Positions 1-9,046 are shown, counted from the stretch's first letter. The stretch: 37,574 nucleotides of DNA from Bradyrhizobium sp. NAS80.1 (GCF_001908205.1 NZ_LGHL01000120.1:1-37574); one strand, 5' to 3'. Numbers and translations: made by a program. The notes: generated by a model not told the origin, from the letters alone.

Positions 1-1
1 A

Positions 2-778
<777 letters not shown>

Positions 779-781
779 ACC

Positions 782-1249
782 ATGGGCGTTTCGCTCGCAG
801 ACAACGACGTCGATGACGACGATTTCTCGGAAACGCATGACATCAACGTCACGCCGTTCATCGACGTCATTCTCGTCCTGCTGATCATCTTCATGGTCGC
901 GGCGCCGCTCTCGACGGTCGACCTGCCGATTGATTTGCCCACGTCGAGCTCGACACCGCAGAAGAAACCGGACAAGCCGACCTATCTCAGCATCAAGCGC
1001 GATCTGGGGCTTGCCATAGGAGAGAACGCCGTAAACCGGGCCGAGTTGATCTCGAGCCTCGACGGGCTGTCCGACATGAGCAAGGACAAGTACATCTTCC
1101 TGCGTGCTGATCGCTCCGTGCCTTATGGCGAGTTGATGGGCGTCATGGAGCTGTTGCGCTCCGGCGGCTATACGCGCGTCAAGCTGGTTGCGCTGGAAAG
1201 CGCGGGCGCGCCAGCGGGCGCTGCTGCCGCGGGCCCTGCACAGCCATAG
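782..1249 (+). CDS. exbD: TonB-system transport protein ExbD
   Basis: This 155-residue protein is the single-span partner of ExbB. It has a short acidic cytoplasmic N-terminus, then the signature DINVTPFIDVILVLLIIF at residues 20-37 with the channel aspartate D28 (equivalent to Asp25 of E. coli ExbD). A periplasmic ExbD/TolR domain follows, with an Ala-rich tail after about residue 140. The ATG lies 3 bases after the exbB stop, and the GGAG that serves as ribosome-binding site lies inside the exbB end, so translation is probably coupled. Length and order match a standard exbB-exbD-tonB operon. Confidence 0.95.
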   Translation: MGVSLADNDVDDDDFSETHDINVTPFIDVILVLLIIFMVAAPLSTVDLPIDLPTSSSTPQKKPDKPTYLSIKRDLGLAIGENAVNRAELISSLDGLSDMSKDKYIFLRADRSVPYGELMGVMELLRSGGYTRVKLVALESAGAPAGAAAAGPAQP

Positions 1250-1268
1250 GGGGCGCCAAGGGATTGCC

Positions 1269-2096
1269 ATGTCTAACGCTGAGCTCGAACCCAGGTCATC
1301 CCGGAGGCTGTGGATCCTGGCCGCGGTAGCGGCGCTCGCACTCCATTTGGGTGGGGCTGCGCTCGCGCTCGCAAACCTGCGGGCCGACGAGGGCGACGAA
1401 GGGTTGGGCGCTGCGGGGGCGGAGTTCGCAGTCGAGATGGCTTCGCCGGAAGCTCAAGAATCCGACATGCCGACCGGGCCCATCGACTCTGAAGCGCAAG
1501 AAGAGCGCCCAGAGCTTCCGCAGCAGAAGGCTGAAACGCAGGAGACGGAGCTTCCACAGGATCGGCCGCAACAGGTCGACGATCCCGATCGCATCGTCAC
1601 CGAGCGCAAGGCGAAGAAGGAACAGGACGACGATGCGAAGGTGGCGGCCGTTGAAACTCCGGCGATGGAAGCCGCGCCAAAGCAGATTGACATGGTCCGG
1701 CAGACTTTTGAGGAGGCGACCCGCGAGGCCGAGAAGGCTTTGGCGCCTGTGGCCGGTATCGGCAAGGACATTCTGAAGCTGACGATGGACTGGAACCGAA
1801 AAATCAGCGCGCGTCTCAAGCTGCACCAGATCAATCCGGAAGGCAAAGAGAACAGTAATCAGAAGGTGAAAGTCAGCTTCTCGATCAACCGAAGAGGGAA
1901 TGTGCTATCGGCTGATGTCGTCCAGTCGTCCGGGGATGCCGCATACGATGCAGCTGCGATCGCGATGGTGCACAAGTCTGATCCTTTCGAGCCACCTCCT
2001 GCCGGATTGACCGACGATCATTTCGATCGCACCGTCGAAATCAGTTTTCCGCCGCCGGACGCGAAGAAGAAAAAGAAGTCAGCTCAGCGCCAGTAG
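1269..2096 (+). CDS. tonB: TonB family energy transducer
   Basis: TonB carries the proton-motive-force signal from ExbB-ExbD across the periplasm to outer-membrane receptors. The 275-residue product has a membrane anchor at about residues 13-36 with a histidine (H26) in the span, then a long charged Glu/Lys/Pro/Gln-rich periplasmic spacer (about 45-165). The C-terminal TonB domain follows (about 190-265, containing VKVSFSINRRGNVLSADVV and then DAAAIAMV). I chose the ATG at 1269 because a purine-rich AAGGGA precedes it; an in-frame start at 1188 would lie inside exbD and add a tail without TonB features. The 3' end overlaps the convergent gene on the other strand by 13 bases. Confidence 0.92.
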   Translation: MSNAELEPRSSRRLWILAAVAALALHLGGAALALANLRADEGDEGLGAAGAEFAVEMASPEAQESDMPTGPIDSEAQEERPELPQQKAETQETELPQDRPQQVDDPDRIVTERKAKKEQDDDAKVAAVETPAMEAAPKQIDMVRQTFEEATREAEKALAPVAGIGKDILKLTMDWNRKISARLKLHQINPEGKENSNQKVKVSFSINRRGNVLSADVVQSSGDAAYDAAAIAMVHKSDPFEPPPAGLTDDHFDRTVEISFPPPDAKKKKKSAQRQ

Positions 2097-2524
2097 AGCC
2101 TGATCCCGGCATAGACCACGACCAGGCAGGCAAAGATCAGCGCCACCGGGAGCGGCCGTTTCTGGGGGCCGCCGGCCGCCGTTGCTCCGAAGAAGTTGAC
2201 CTTCTTCGGCTTGGGTGCCGGGCGGCGGAAGGCGGTAACATTGTCCGCCGCGGGTACGGCCGGGCGGGGGCGGACGTCGGGCGGAGTTCCTGCGCCGCCC
2301 ATCTCGGCATAGTAGGATTTGTAGATCGCGCCGATCGTGGCCTCGGTGGCTTCACCCTCGCTCATCTGAGCCAAGAGATTCTTGTAGCTTGCGAGGAATT
2401 CCTGCGCCTCCGGAGGCAGCGCGGACGACCCGTTGAGCTTGGCCATCATTTTCCAGGTGGCAAAATCGGCGCGGGCGCGGGTGTCGGCGCGTCGCGCGAT
2501 CAGCATATCGGCAGCTTTGACCAA
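2084..2524 (-). CDS. Small protein with C-terminal membrane anchor, function unknown
   Basis: I do not recognise a family. The product (146 residues from the TTG at 2524) has a charged, probably helical N-terminal half, a Pro/Ala-rich linker around residues 80-115, and a hydrophobic segment in the last 20 residues (LPVALIFACLVVVYAGIRLY), so it is probably a tail-anchored inner-membrane protein facing the cytoplasm. The start is uncertain: the frame stays open upstream into the M50 protease gene without a good ATG, and the first in-frame ATG is at 2506. It lies 44 bases downstream of the protease stop on the same strand and may be co-transcribed with it. Codon usage resembles the neighbours, which supports a real gene. 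Confidence 0.7.
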   Translation of the reverse strand: MVKAADMLIARRADTRARADFATWKMMAKLNGSSALPPEAQEFLASYKNLLAQMSEGEATEATIGAIYKSYYAEMGGAGTPPDVRPRPAVPAADNVTAFRRPAPKPKKVNFFGATAAGGPQKRPLPVALIFACLVVVYAGIRLYWR

Positions 2525-2568
2525 GTCGGCCTCGAGCCCTTCGGCTTGTCTTCGGATGTCGCCTTCAA

Positions 2569-3249
2569 CTACGCATTGCCGGTCAGAAAGAGAACAGTCT
2601 GAATCACATAACCCGTCAACGTTCGCAGTATTGCTGAGATAACATCAAGATTTAGACCGAACTGCGAACCTGCAAGAGGCAGCAGGATCAGGAGGCCGAT
2701 CAGGATCAGCATACCGAACCGCTCAAGCCGGGCCAGCGGCAGGGCAAGTGGCCGCGGCAACAGCCCGACTGCGACGCGCCCGCCGTCGAGTGGCGGGATC
2801 GGCATCATGTTGAACACCGCCAGCACCGCGTTGATCACCAGCGAATTCTTGAGATTGTCGAAGATCCACTGCGCCGAGCCAGCCGGCGCCCAGGGCAAGG
2901 CGTGCAGGGCAAGGGCCGTGGCGAGCGCCAGCAGGATGTTGGTGGCTGGCCCGGCCAACGCGACCCAGACCATATCGAGCCTGGGGTTGTTGAGCTTGCG
3001 GAAATTCACCGGCACAGGCTTGGCATAGCCGAACAGGAACGGCGAATGCGCAAACAGCAGCATCGCCGGCAGGATCAGGGTGCCGAACGGATCGATGTGG
3101 CGGAGCGGATTGAAGCTGACGCGGCCGAGCCGCCACGCCGTGTCGTCGCCAAGGCGATGCGCCACGAAGCCGTGCGCGGCCTCGTGAAAGGTGATGGCGA
3201 GCACCAGCGGCAGCACCCAAACCGAAAGGTCATAGAAGGAAATGTCCAC
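2569..3249 (-). CDS. M50 (site-2-protease type) membrane metalloprotease
   Basis: This is an integral membrane zinc peptidase of the M50 family, in the short (226-residue) YwhC/Rv-type group. The zinc motif FHEAAHGF puts H22, E23 and H26 in the first membrane helix. The third ligand is D155 in the motif PIPPLDGGRV, next to an Asn-Met-Met-Pro turn. Four to six hydrophobic spans are visible. I prefer the GTG at 3249; a TTG at 3285 would add 12 charged residues. No PDZ domain is present, so this is not an RseP-type regulator of envelope stress. The substrate cannot be told from the sequence. The 146-residue membrane-anchored protein encoded downstream is a possible partner by position only. Confidence 0.88.
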   Translation of the reverse strand: MDISFYDLSVWVLPLVLAITFHEAAHGFVAHRLGDDTAWRLGRVSFNPLRHIDPFGTLILPAMLLFAHSPFLFGYAKPVPVNFRKLNNPRLDMVWVALAGPATNILLALATALALHALPWAPAGSAQWIFDNLKNSLVINAVLAVFNMMPIPPLDGGRVAVGLLPRPLALPLARLERFGMLILIGLLILLPLAGSQFGLNLDVISAILRTLTGYVIQTVLFLTGNA

Positions 3250-3323
3250 GGCTCGTCTGTCCCGGTTTCGCCTGCGGCCTTGCAACCGTCCCAGCCAAAC
3301 CGGCGGTGCAGCAACGCTTCACG

Positions 3324-4190
3324 TCAACATAGGGTGGCCGGTTCCGAAATGCCACGCTGCAAGTGATCGGCGAGCAGGCCGCCAGCCTGCGACAGGTTGC
3401 GCGCACGGTGGAGGCGGATATCCGCTGCCGGCAGCGGCGGCAGGTCATCATGCCCCGACAGGTCCCGGAGGTGAGGGGGCAGGGTGCCGGCCTTCACCAC
3501 CGTAACCGCAAGACCTGCAGCCGCGATCTGTGTGGCCGCCGCCAACGTCCGGCTGACATAAGCGAGGCGCCAGGGCCGGCCAGCCGCATCGAGCGCCTCC
3601 GCGGCCCATTGGCGGAACAGGCAGCCCGGCGGGTATAGCGCGACGGGCAGTGGATCCCGCGCCCCGGCCCGATAGGAGGCGGAAGCCGCCCAAACCGGCT
3701 GCTCGCACCTCAACAGCTCACCGTCCCCACGTCCCTGCGGATGCATGGCGATGACGAGGTCGTAGGCTTCGCCAAGTCGCGCCGGCATCGTGGACGTCAA
3801 TCCGGTCTCGATCTCGACCTGCACCAGCGGATGGTGTTTTGCAAAGCTCGCCAGCAGGGGCGGAATGACGATCGTGCCGTAATCGTCCATCACGCCGAGG
3901 CGGATCACGGCTTCGGTCTGGCGTGCATGAATTGCGCCGACCGCTTCCGCATTGAGGGCAAGGATGCGCTTCGCATAGGCGCGCAGTTCGTCGCCCGCGG
4001 CCGTCGGCGCGATGCCGGTCCTGTTCCGGTGAAACAGCTTTGTGCCGATCCGCTCTTCCAAACGTCTGATCTGGACGCTGACGGCCGATTGGGTCCGGTT
4101 GAGCGCGGCCGCTGCGCGTGTGAACGAGCGATGCTCGGTGACCGCGAGAAAGGCCTTCAGAAGATCAGGGTCGAGATCGGGCGAGCTCAT
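3324..4190 (-). CDS. LysR family transcriptional regulator
   Basis: The 288-residue protein has the LysR winged helix-turn-helix at residues 5-64 (DLLKAFLAVTEHRSFTRAAA, then LNRTQSAVSVQIRRLEER), followed by a LysR-substrate effector domain to the C-terminus. It is transcribed away from the EamA permease gene at 4282, the usual arrangement for a LysR protein that controls its divergent neighbour and itself. A 13-bp perfect palindrome lies 23 bases upstream of the ATG and is a candidate binding site. The effector domain is conventional in length and I cannot infer the ligand. Confidence 0.93.
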   Translation of the reverse strand: MSSPDLDPDLLKAFLAVTEHRSFTRAAAALNRTQSAVSVQIRRLEERIGTKLFHRNRTGIAPTAAGDELRAYAKRILALNAEAVGAIHARQTEAVIRLGVMDDYGTIVIPPLLASFAKHHPLVQVEIETGLTSTMPARLGEAYDLVIAMHPQGRGDGELLRCEQPVWAASASYRAGARDPLPVALYPPGCLFRQWAAEALDAAGRPWRLAYVSRTLAAATQIAAAGLAVTVVKAGTLPPHLRDLSGHDDLPPLPAADIRLHRARNLSQAGGLLADHLQRGISEPATLC

Positions 4191-4212
4191 GACGAAACCT
4201 TATCCCAGCATG

Positions 4213-4225
4213 ATGGAAATTCCAT
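4213..4225. promoter_or_regulatory. Palindrome ATGGAAATTCCAT between LysR gene and EamA gene
   Basis: This is a perfect inverted repeat with 6-bp arms and one central base in the 91-bp divergent spacer, 23 bases before the LysR start and 57 before the permease start. It is a reasonable LysR operator by position and symmetry, though it has not been matched to a known site. Confidence 0.45.
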
Positions 4226-4281
4226 TCCCTGTTTCGGCGTGCCCCGTATGCTGTTTTTTGAGCTGATCAACGGGAGGAATC

Positions 4282-5244
4282 GTGGACGAGATATCCGGCG
4301 TTCTGGCTGCCGTGCTGTCGAGCGGACTGGGCGGCACATCGATCGGCGCCACGCGCTATCTCGTCAGCGCCATCGATCCGCTGGCGATCGGCTCGTTCCG
4401 GTTCGGCATCGGCTTCCTCCTGCTGTTGCCCCTGACGCTGCTGCGTGGCGACCGCTGGCCGGAGCGAGGGGACTGGGCCGCCGCAGCCGGGCTCGGCATC
4501 CTGTTCTTCGCCCTGTTCCCGATCCTGTTCAATGCGTCGCTCATTTTCACCACAGCAGCGCGCGGCGCGCTCGCCTTGTCGACGCTGCCTCTGTTGTCGC
4601 TGGTGATCGGGGCCGCGCTCGGCGCCGAAGCCCTGACCTGGCGCAAATCGGTCGGCGTCGTGCTGGCGACGTTGGGCGTTGCGGTTGCGCTTCTCTCCGA
4701 TCTGACCTCTGCCCCGACGGGAGCCTGGCGCGGCGATCTCTTGATGATCACGGCGGCGCTGTGCATGGCGCTGTATGGCATCTGGTCGAAGCCGTTGATC
4801 CGGCGCTCCGGTCCGATCGCCTTCACCACCATGAGCATGGCTGCGGGCGCGGCCTGCCTCATCCTGCTCTCATGCGTCCGCGGCAGCTTCGCGCCCGTCG
4901 CAGGCTTCGGCGCGCCGCAATGGCTGGCGGCCGTCTATCTCGGCGCCTTCGGCGCGGCGCTGACATTCTATCTCTGGGCCTTCGCGCTGGAACGAACGAC
5001 ACCGACACGCGTCGCGATCTCGGTGACGGTCAATCCAATCACGGCATCGCTCGTCGGCGCCTATTTGCTCGATGAGCCGCTACGCTGGAATCTCGCGGCC
5101 GGCATCGTCGCGGTGTTCGCAGGGATCTGGATCGCCACGACGACCGGGCAGCGAGGAGGGGCCGAGCGCGCGACGCGTCAGACCGATCCTGACGTCACGC
5201 CGGGATCGTCGTCGGATATTGCGGCAGGCCGTCGTCGAGCTTGA
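4282..5244 (+). CDS. EamA/DMT family permease
   Basis: The 320-residue protein belongs to the drug/metabolite transporter superfamily, with ten hydrophobic spans forming two EamA repeats (about residues 5-138 and 152-286). The second repeat ends in the typical NPITASLVGAYLLDEPL block. Such permeases export or import amino acids, nucleosides or other small metabolites, and the substrate is not predictable. The start is GTG at 4282 with GGGAGG a few bases before. A hydrophilic 30-residue tail follows the last span. The last 50 bases overlap the 3' end of the convergent GFA gene, so the tail may vary in homologues. It is divergent from a LysR regulator that probably controls it. Confidence 0.92.
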   Translation: MDEISGVLAAVLSSGLGGTSIGATRYLVSAIDPLAIGSFRFGIGFLLLLPLTLLRGDRWPERGDWAAAAGLGILFFALFPILFNASLIFTTAARGALALSTLPLLSLVIGAALGAEALTWRKSVGVVLATLGVAVALLSDLTSAPTGAWRGDLLMITAALCMALYGIWSKPLIRRSGPIAFTTMSMAAGAACLILLSCVRGSFAPVAGFGAPQWLAAVYLGAFGAALTFYLWAFALERTTPTRVAISVTVNPITASLVGAYLLDEPLRWNLAAGIVAVFAGIWIATTTGQRGGAERATRQTDPDVTPGSSSDIAAGRRRA

Positions 5245-5587
5245 GCCAAGCGAGCTTTTCCGAGACCCAGATGTGCTCGGTCGGCGCAAAGGCGTTGCGG
5301 TCGTCGAAGGTGGTGAGCGCCACGCCAGCCAGCGTGCCATTGCGCCGCCAGGAGAACAGGCGCGTGCCGCAACGCTTGCAGAACACGCGGTCGATGTTCT
5401 CCGATGACGCATAACGTCCAGTGTCGCCCTCGACGGTCAGCGCTTTCTGGTCGAACTGCGCGCGGGCAAAGAACGGCGAGCCCATCGCCTTCTGGCAGAT
5501 GCGGCAATGGCAGATGCGGACATTGAGCGGCTCACCTTGCGCCTTGAACCGCACCGCGCCGCACAGGCATCCACCTTCCCGGATCAT
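5195..5587 (-). CDS. GFA family (glutathione-dependent formaldehyde-activating enzyme-like) protein
   Basis: The 130-residue protein has the complete zinc-binding cysteine pattern of the GFA fold: CLCGAV at residues 7-12, CHCRICQ at 26-32 and CKRCG near 70-74. GFA proteins bind zinc and include Gfa of Paracoccus, which is reported to bind glutathione; most members have no proven reaction, so the formaldehyde role should not be assumed. Its ATG lies 7 bases after the stop of the upstream SDR gene on the same strand, so it is the last gene of the dehydratase-SDR-SDR operon and probably translationally coupled. It overlaps the convergent EamA gene by 50 bases. Confidence 0.9.
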   Translation of the reverse strand: MIREGGCLCGAVRFKAQGEPLNVRICHCRICQKAMGSPFFARAQFDQKALTVEGDTGRYASSENIDRVFCKRCGTRLFSWRRNGTLAGVALTTFDDRNAFAPTEHIWVSEKLAWLKLDDGLPQYPTTIPA

Positions 5588-5594
5588 GGCTCTC

Positions 5595-6341
5595 TCAATA
5601 GGTTGCGCGTCCGCCGGAAATATCGAAGACGGCGCCGGTCGAGAACGCGCAGTCCTCGGATGCGAGCCAGCTCACCATTGCGGCGAGCTCTTCCACCAGC
5701 ACGAAGCGTCCCTTGGGGATTTTCGACAGCATGAAGTCGATATGCTGCTGCGTCATCTGGTCGAAGATCGCGGTCTTCGCCGCTGCCGGCGTCACCGCGT
5801 TCACGAGGATGTCGTGTGCCGCCAATTCCTTGCCGAGCGATTTCGTCAGCGCGATCAGGCCGGCCTTGGAGGCCGAATAGTGCGACGCGTTTGGATTGCC
5901 TTCCTTGCCGGCGATGGACGCGATGTTCACGATCCGCCCGTACTTCTGCTTGAGCATCGTGGGCACGATCGCCTTGCAGCAGATGAAGGGGCCGTCGAGG
6001 TTGATGCGCAGGACTTTCCGCCATTCCTCGAGGTCGGTCTCCCAAACCGGTTTGTTGACGCCGGCGATGCCGGCATTGTTGACGAGGATGTCGATCTTGC
6101 CGAACGCGGCGAGCGTGGCATCGCGGGCCTGCTCGACGGCTGCGGTATCGGTGACGTCGACCTTGAAGACTCTGGTCTCGCCGCCAATCTCCTTCGCCGT
6201 CTTCTCGGCCAGCGCTGCATCAAAATCCCAGATCGCGACCTTGGCGCCGGAATCGACAAAGCGCTGGGTGATCGCACGGCCAAAGCCCTGCGCGCCGCCG
6301 GTGACGACGGCGACGCGGCCGTTGAGATCGATCTTGTTCAT
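5595..6341 (-). CDS. SDR family oxidoreductase (FabG/sugar-dehydrogenase type)
   Basis: A classical short-chain dehydrogenase of 248 residues. The cofactor motif TGGAQGFG is at residues 14-21 with D39 after the second strand (favours NAD+). NNAG is at 88-91, and the catalytic set is S142, Y155 and K159. The C-terminus ends in the usual GAVFDISGG element. Sequence alone cannot separate a 3-oxoacyl reductase from a sugar or polyol dehydrogenase, but its place behind a sugar-acid dehydratase argues for oxidation of an aldose or a sugar-acid intermediate. The ATG at 6341 is chosen because an AAGGGAT ribosome-binding site precedes it; the frame is open further upstream but that part is inside the preceding gene. 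The gap to the upstream SDR gene is 20 bases. Confidence 0.93.
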   Translation of the reverse strand: MNKIDLNGRVAVVTGGAQGFGRAITQRFVDSGAKVAIWDFDAALAEKTAKEIGGETRVFKVDVTDTAAVEQARDATLAAFGKIDILVNNAGIAGVNKPVWETDLEEWRKVLRINLDGPFICCKAIVPTMLKQKYGRIVNIASIAGKEGNPNASHYSASKAGLIALTKSLGKELAAHDILVNAVTPAAAKTAIFDQMTQQHIDFMLSKIPKGRFVLVEELAAMVSWLASEDCAFSTGAVFDISGGRATY

Positions 6342-6361
6342 GAGATGTGATCCCTTAGGCG

Positions 6362-7093
6362 TCAGAGCATGTAGCCGCCGTCGACGACGAGGTCGACGCC
6401 GGTGGTGAAGGCGCTTTCGTCGCTGCCGAGATAGACCGCCATGGACGCGATTTCGTCGGCGGTGCCGAGCCGGCCCATCTTCTGGCGGGAGATGAACATC
6501 TCCTTGCCCTGCGGACCTTGCGCGGCGGCGCGGTCGAGCATCGAGGGCGTCTCGACGGTGCCGGGGCAGATGCTGTTGCAGCGGATGCCCTTGGTGATGA
6601 AGTCGAGCGCGACCGCGCGCGTCAGCAGCGACACCGCGGCCTTCGAGGCGCTGTAGACATAGCGGTTGGCCGGCGGCCGCAGCGCCGCGCAGGAGGAGAT
6701 GTTGACGATGCTGCCGCCACCGCCCGCGAGCATCGCCGGCAGGAACGCCTTGATGGTCCGGTGCATCGACTTGACGTTGAGGTCGAACGAGAAGTCGAAA
6801 TCCTCTTCCGAGCACTCCAGGATGGTGCCGTGGTGCACGAAGCCCGCCGCGTTGAGCAGGATATCGATCTTGCCGACGCGGTTGGCGAAGGCGTTGACGT
6901 CGGCGGTGTTGCGCACGTCGAGTTTCGCTGTCTCGGCGACGCCTTCCTTGCTTAAGGTGGCGATGCCACTCTCGTTGATGTCGGTGGCGATGACGGTCGC
7001 ACCTTCACGCGCGAATGCGATGGCGCATGCGCGTCCGATGCCGGCGGCTGCGGCGGTGACGACTGCGCGCTTTCCCTTGAGGCGGTCTGCCAT
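6362..7093 (-). CDS. SDR family oxidoreductase, BDH2 / 2-keto-3-deoxy-L-fuconate dehydrogenase-like
   Basis: A classical SDR of 243 residues with the cofactor motif TAAAAGIG at 13-20, D38 (NAD+ preference), catalytic S133/S134, Y147 and K151. The block GFVHHGTILECSEEDFDFSF (residues 85-104) followed by DLNVKSMHRTIKAFLP is, from memory, characteristic of the subgroup containing animal BDH2 and bacterial 2-keto-3-deoxy-L-fuconate dehydrogenase. That enzyme oxidises the keto-deoxy acid made by a sugar-acid dehydratase, and a dehydratase is encoded directly upstream here. I infer a role in the non-phosphorylated sugar-acid route. The start at 7093 follows a clear AAAGGAG. The 123-bp gap upstream is filled by a palindromic repeat. 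Confidence 0.9.
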   Translation of the reverse strand: MADRLKGKRAVVTAAAAGIGRACAIAFAREGATVIATDINESGIATLSKEGVAETAKLDVRNTADVNAFANRVGKIDILLNAAGFVHHGTILECSEEDFDFSFDLNVKSMHRTIKAFLPAMLAGGGGSIVNISSCAALRPPANRYVYSASKAAVSLLTRAVALDFITKGIRCNSICPGTVETPSMLDRAAAQGPQGKEMFISRQKMGRLGTADEIASMAVYLGSDESAFTTGVDLVVDGGYML

Positions 7094-7120
7094 TTTTGTT
7101 GTTCTCCTTTGAATTGGTGC

Positions 7121-7209
7121 CGTCATTCCGGGATGCGCCGTCAGGCGCAGGCCCGGAATCCATGCTCCTGGATTCCGGGCTCGCGACTGCGTCGCGCCCC
7201 GGAATGACG
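7121..7209. repeat. Palindromic intergenic repeat (CGTCATTCCGGG family), copy 1
   Basis: The 89-bp element begins CGTCATTCCGGG and ends CCCCGGAATGACG, so its ends are inverted repeats. An inner stem (GCCCGGAATCC / GGATTCCGGGC) lies at 7151-7180. It sits inside the operon between the dehydratase and the SDR gene and could form a strong mRNA hairpin that changes downstream expression. Related copies are at 20485-20609 and 22223-22305. Confidence 0.88.
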
Positions 7210-7216
7210 ATCTTTG

Positions 7217-9046
7217 CTAATGATTATCCCGCGCCACACCAAAGGTGCCGGCGACGTTCTGGTAGCGCGTGGCGAGCTCCATGCAGGCGCCGGTCGATTG
7301 CTGGCCGACGGTGTTGCGATAGATCTCCTGCCACGGCGTCTGGTTCGGCGGATGCTTGAAGCCGCCGTTGGCCTTGAGCTCGGCGTGGCGCTTCTTCAGC
7401 TCGTCGTCCGAGATCAGGATGTTGGCGCTGCCCTTGTTGAGGTCAATGCGCACCTTGTCGCCGGTCTTGAGGATCGCAAGACCGCCATTGGCGGCGGCTT
7501 CCGGCGAAGCGTTCAGGATCGACGGCGAGCCCGAGGTGCCGGACTGGCGGCCGTCGCCGATGCAGGGCAGGGACAGGATGCCGCGTTTGATCAGGGCTGC
7601 CGGCGGCTGCATGTTCACGACCTCGGCGCCGCCAGGATAGCCGATCGGACCGGTGCCGCGGATGAACAGCACGCAGCGCTCGTCGATGTCGAGCGAGGAA
7701 TCGTCGATCCGCTCGTGATAGTCCTCCGGACCCTCGAACACGATGGCGCGGCCCTCGAAGGCGTTGAGGTCCTTCGGATTGCTGAGGTAACGGTCGCGGA
7801 ATTCCTTGGAGATCACGCTGGTCTTCATGATCGCGGAATCGAACAAATTGCCCTTCAGCACCAGGAAGCCGGCGTCCTTCACCAGCGGCTTGTCGTAAGC
7901 CCAGATCACGTCGTTGTCGGGCGCGGGCGCGTTCTTGCAATTCTCGCCGATGCCGCGGCCGTTGACCGTGACCGCGTCCTCATGGATGCGCTTGTGCTTC
8001 ATCAGTTCGCGCACCACAGCCGGCACGCCGCCGGCGCGGTGGAATTCCTCGCCAAGATAGAAGCCGGCCGGCTGCATATTGACCAGCAGCGGCACGTCGT
8101 GGCCGACCTTCTGCCAGTCGTCGATCGACAGCTCGACGCCGATATGGCGCGCCAGCGCATTGATGTGGATCGGCGCGTTGGTCGAGCCGCCGATCGCCGA
8201 ATTGATCACGATGCAGTTCTCGAACGCGTTCCGGGTCAGGATGTCCGAGGGCTTGAGATCCTCCCAGACCATGTCGACGATGCGTTTTCCCGTCTCATAG
8301 GCGATCTGGCCGCGCTCGCGATAGGGCGCGGGGATCGCCGCACAGCCCGGCAGCGAAAAGCCGAGCGCTTCCGCCAGCCCGTTCATGGTCGAGGCAGTGC
8401 CCATGGTGTTGCAATGGCCGACCGAGGGCGCCGAGGAGGCCACGATCTCCATGAACTCTTCATAATCGATCTCGCCCGCAGCGAGCCGCTCGCGCGATTT
8501 CCAGACGATGGTGCCGGAGCCGGTGCGTTCGCCGGCATGCCAGCCGTTGAGCATCGGGCCGCCCGACAGCACGATCGCGGGCAGGTTGACGGTCGCCGCC
8601 GCCATCATGCAGGCCGGCGTTGTTTTGTCGCAGCCGGTGGTCAACACCACGCCGTCGAGCGGATAGCCGTAGAGGATCTCGACCAGGCCGAGATAGGCGA
8701 GGTTGCGGTCGAGCGCCGCGGTCGGGCGCTTGCCGGTCTCCTGGATTGGGTGGGTCGGGAATTCCATCGCAATGCCGCCGGCCTCGCGGATGCCCTCGCG
8801 AACGCGGTGGGCGAGCTCGATGTGGTGGCGGTTGCAGGGGGAGAGGTCGTTGCCGGTCTGCGCGATGCCGATGATTGGCTTGCCGGACTGGAGCTCGGCC
8901 CGGGTGAGGCCGTAGTTCAGATAGCGCTCCATATAGAGCGCGGTCATGCCCGGATTATGCGGGTTGTTGAACCATTCCTGCGAGCGAAGGTGGCGGCGAG
9001 TGCTGTTGCCGGCGGGCGCATGCCCATTGGTTGGTTTTTTTGTCAT
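7217..9046 (-). CDS. IlvD/Edd family sugar-acid dehydratase (xylonate/pentonate dehydratase-like)
   Basis: This 609-residue Fe-S dehydratase removes water from an aldonate to give a 2-keto-3-deoxy acid. The three cluster cysteines of the family are present: C71 in DLSPCNRHH, C139 in TTGCDKTTPA and C212 in GHCNTMGTAST. Other family blocks are SGGPMLNGWH, IGGSTNAPIHI, GPIGYPGGAEVVNMQPP and GDGRQSGTSGSPSILNASPE. The N-terminal part (MTALYMERYLNYGLT, SGKPIIGIAQTGND) resembles, from memory, XylD xylonate dehydratase of Caulobacter more than branched-chain IlvD, so I place it with sugar-acid dehydratases; the exact substrate is open. ATG 9046 is supported by AGGAG 6 bases upstream. The LacI-type repressor gene lies directly upstream and carries an operator in its last codons. 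Confidence 0.93.
   Translation of the reverse strand: MTKKPTNGHAPAGNSTRRHLRSQEWFNNPHNPGMTALYMERYLNYGLTRAELQSGKPIIGIAQTGNDLSPCNRHHIELAHRVREGIREAGGIAMEFPTHPIQETGKRPTAALDRNLAYLGLVEILYGYPLDGVVLTTGCDKTTPACMMAAATVNLPAIVLSGGPMLNGWHAGERTGSGTIVWKSRERLAAGEIDYEEFMEIVASSAPSVGHCNTMGTASTMNGLAEALGFSLPGCAAIPAPYRERGQIAYETGKRIVDMVWEDLKPSDILTRNAFENCIVINSAIGGSTNAPIHINALARHIGVELSIDDWQKVGHDVPLLVNMQPAGFYLGEEFHRAGGVPAVVRELMKHKRIHEDAVTVNGRGIGENCKNAPAPDNDVIWAYDKPLVKDAGFLVLKGNLFDSAIMKTSVISKEFRDRYLSNPKDLNAFEGRAIVFEGPEDYHERIDDSSLDIDERCVLFIRGTGPIGYPGGAEVVNMQPPAALIKRGILSLPCIGDGRQSGTSGSPSILNASPEAAANGGLAILKTGDKVRIDLNKGSANILISDDELKKRHAELKANGGFKHPPNQTPWQEIYRNTVGQQSTGACMELATRYQNVAGTFGVARDNH

Noticed and set aside
3741..5075. 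Plus-strand frame of 444 codons over the LysR and EamA genes
   Set aside because: Arg/Ala-rich low-complexity translation that crosses two well-supported genes; a chance frame.
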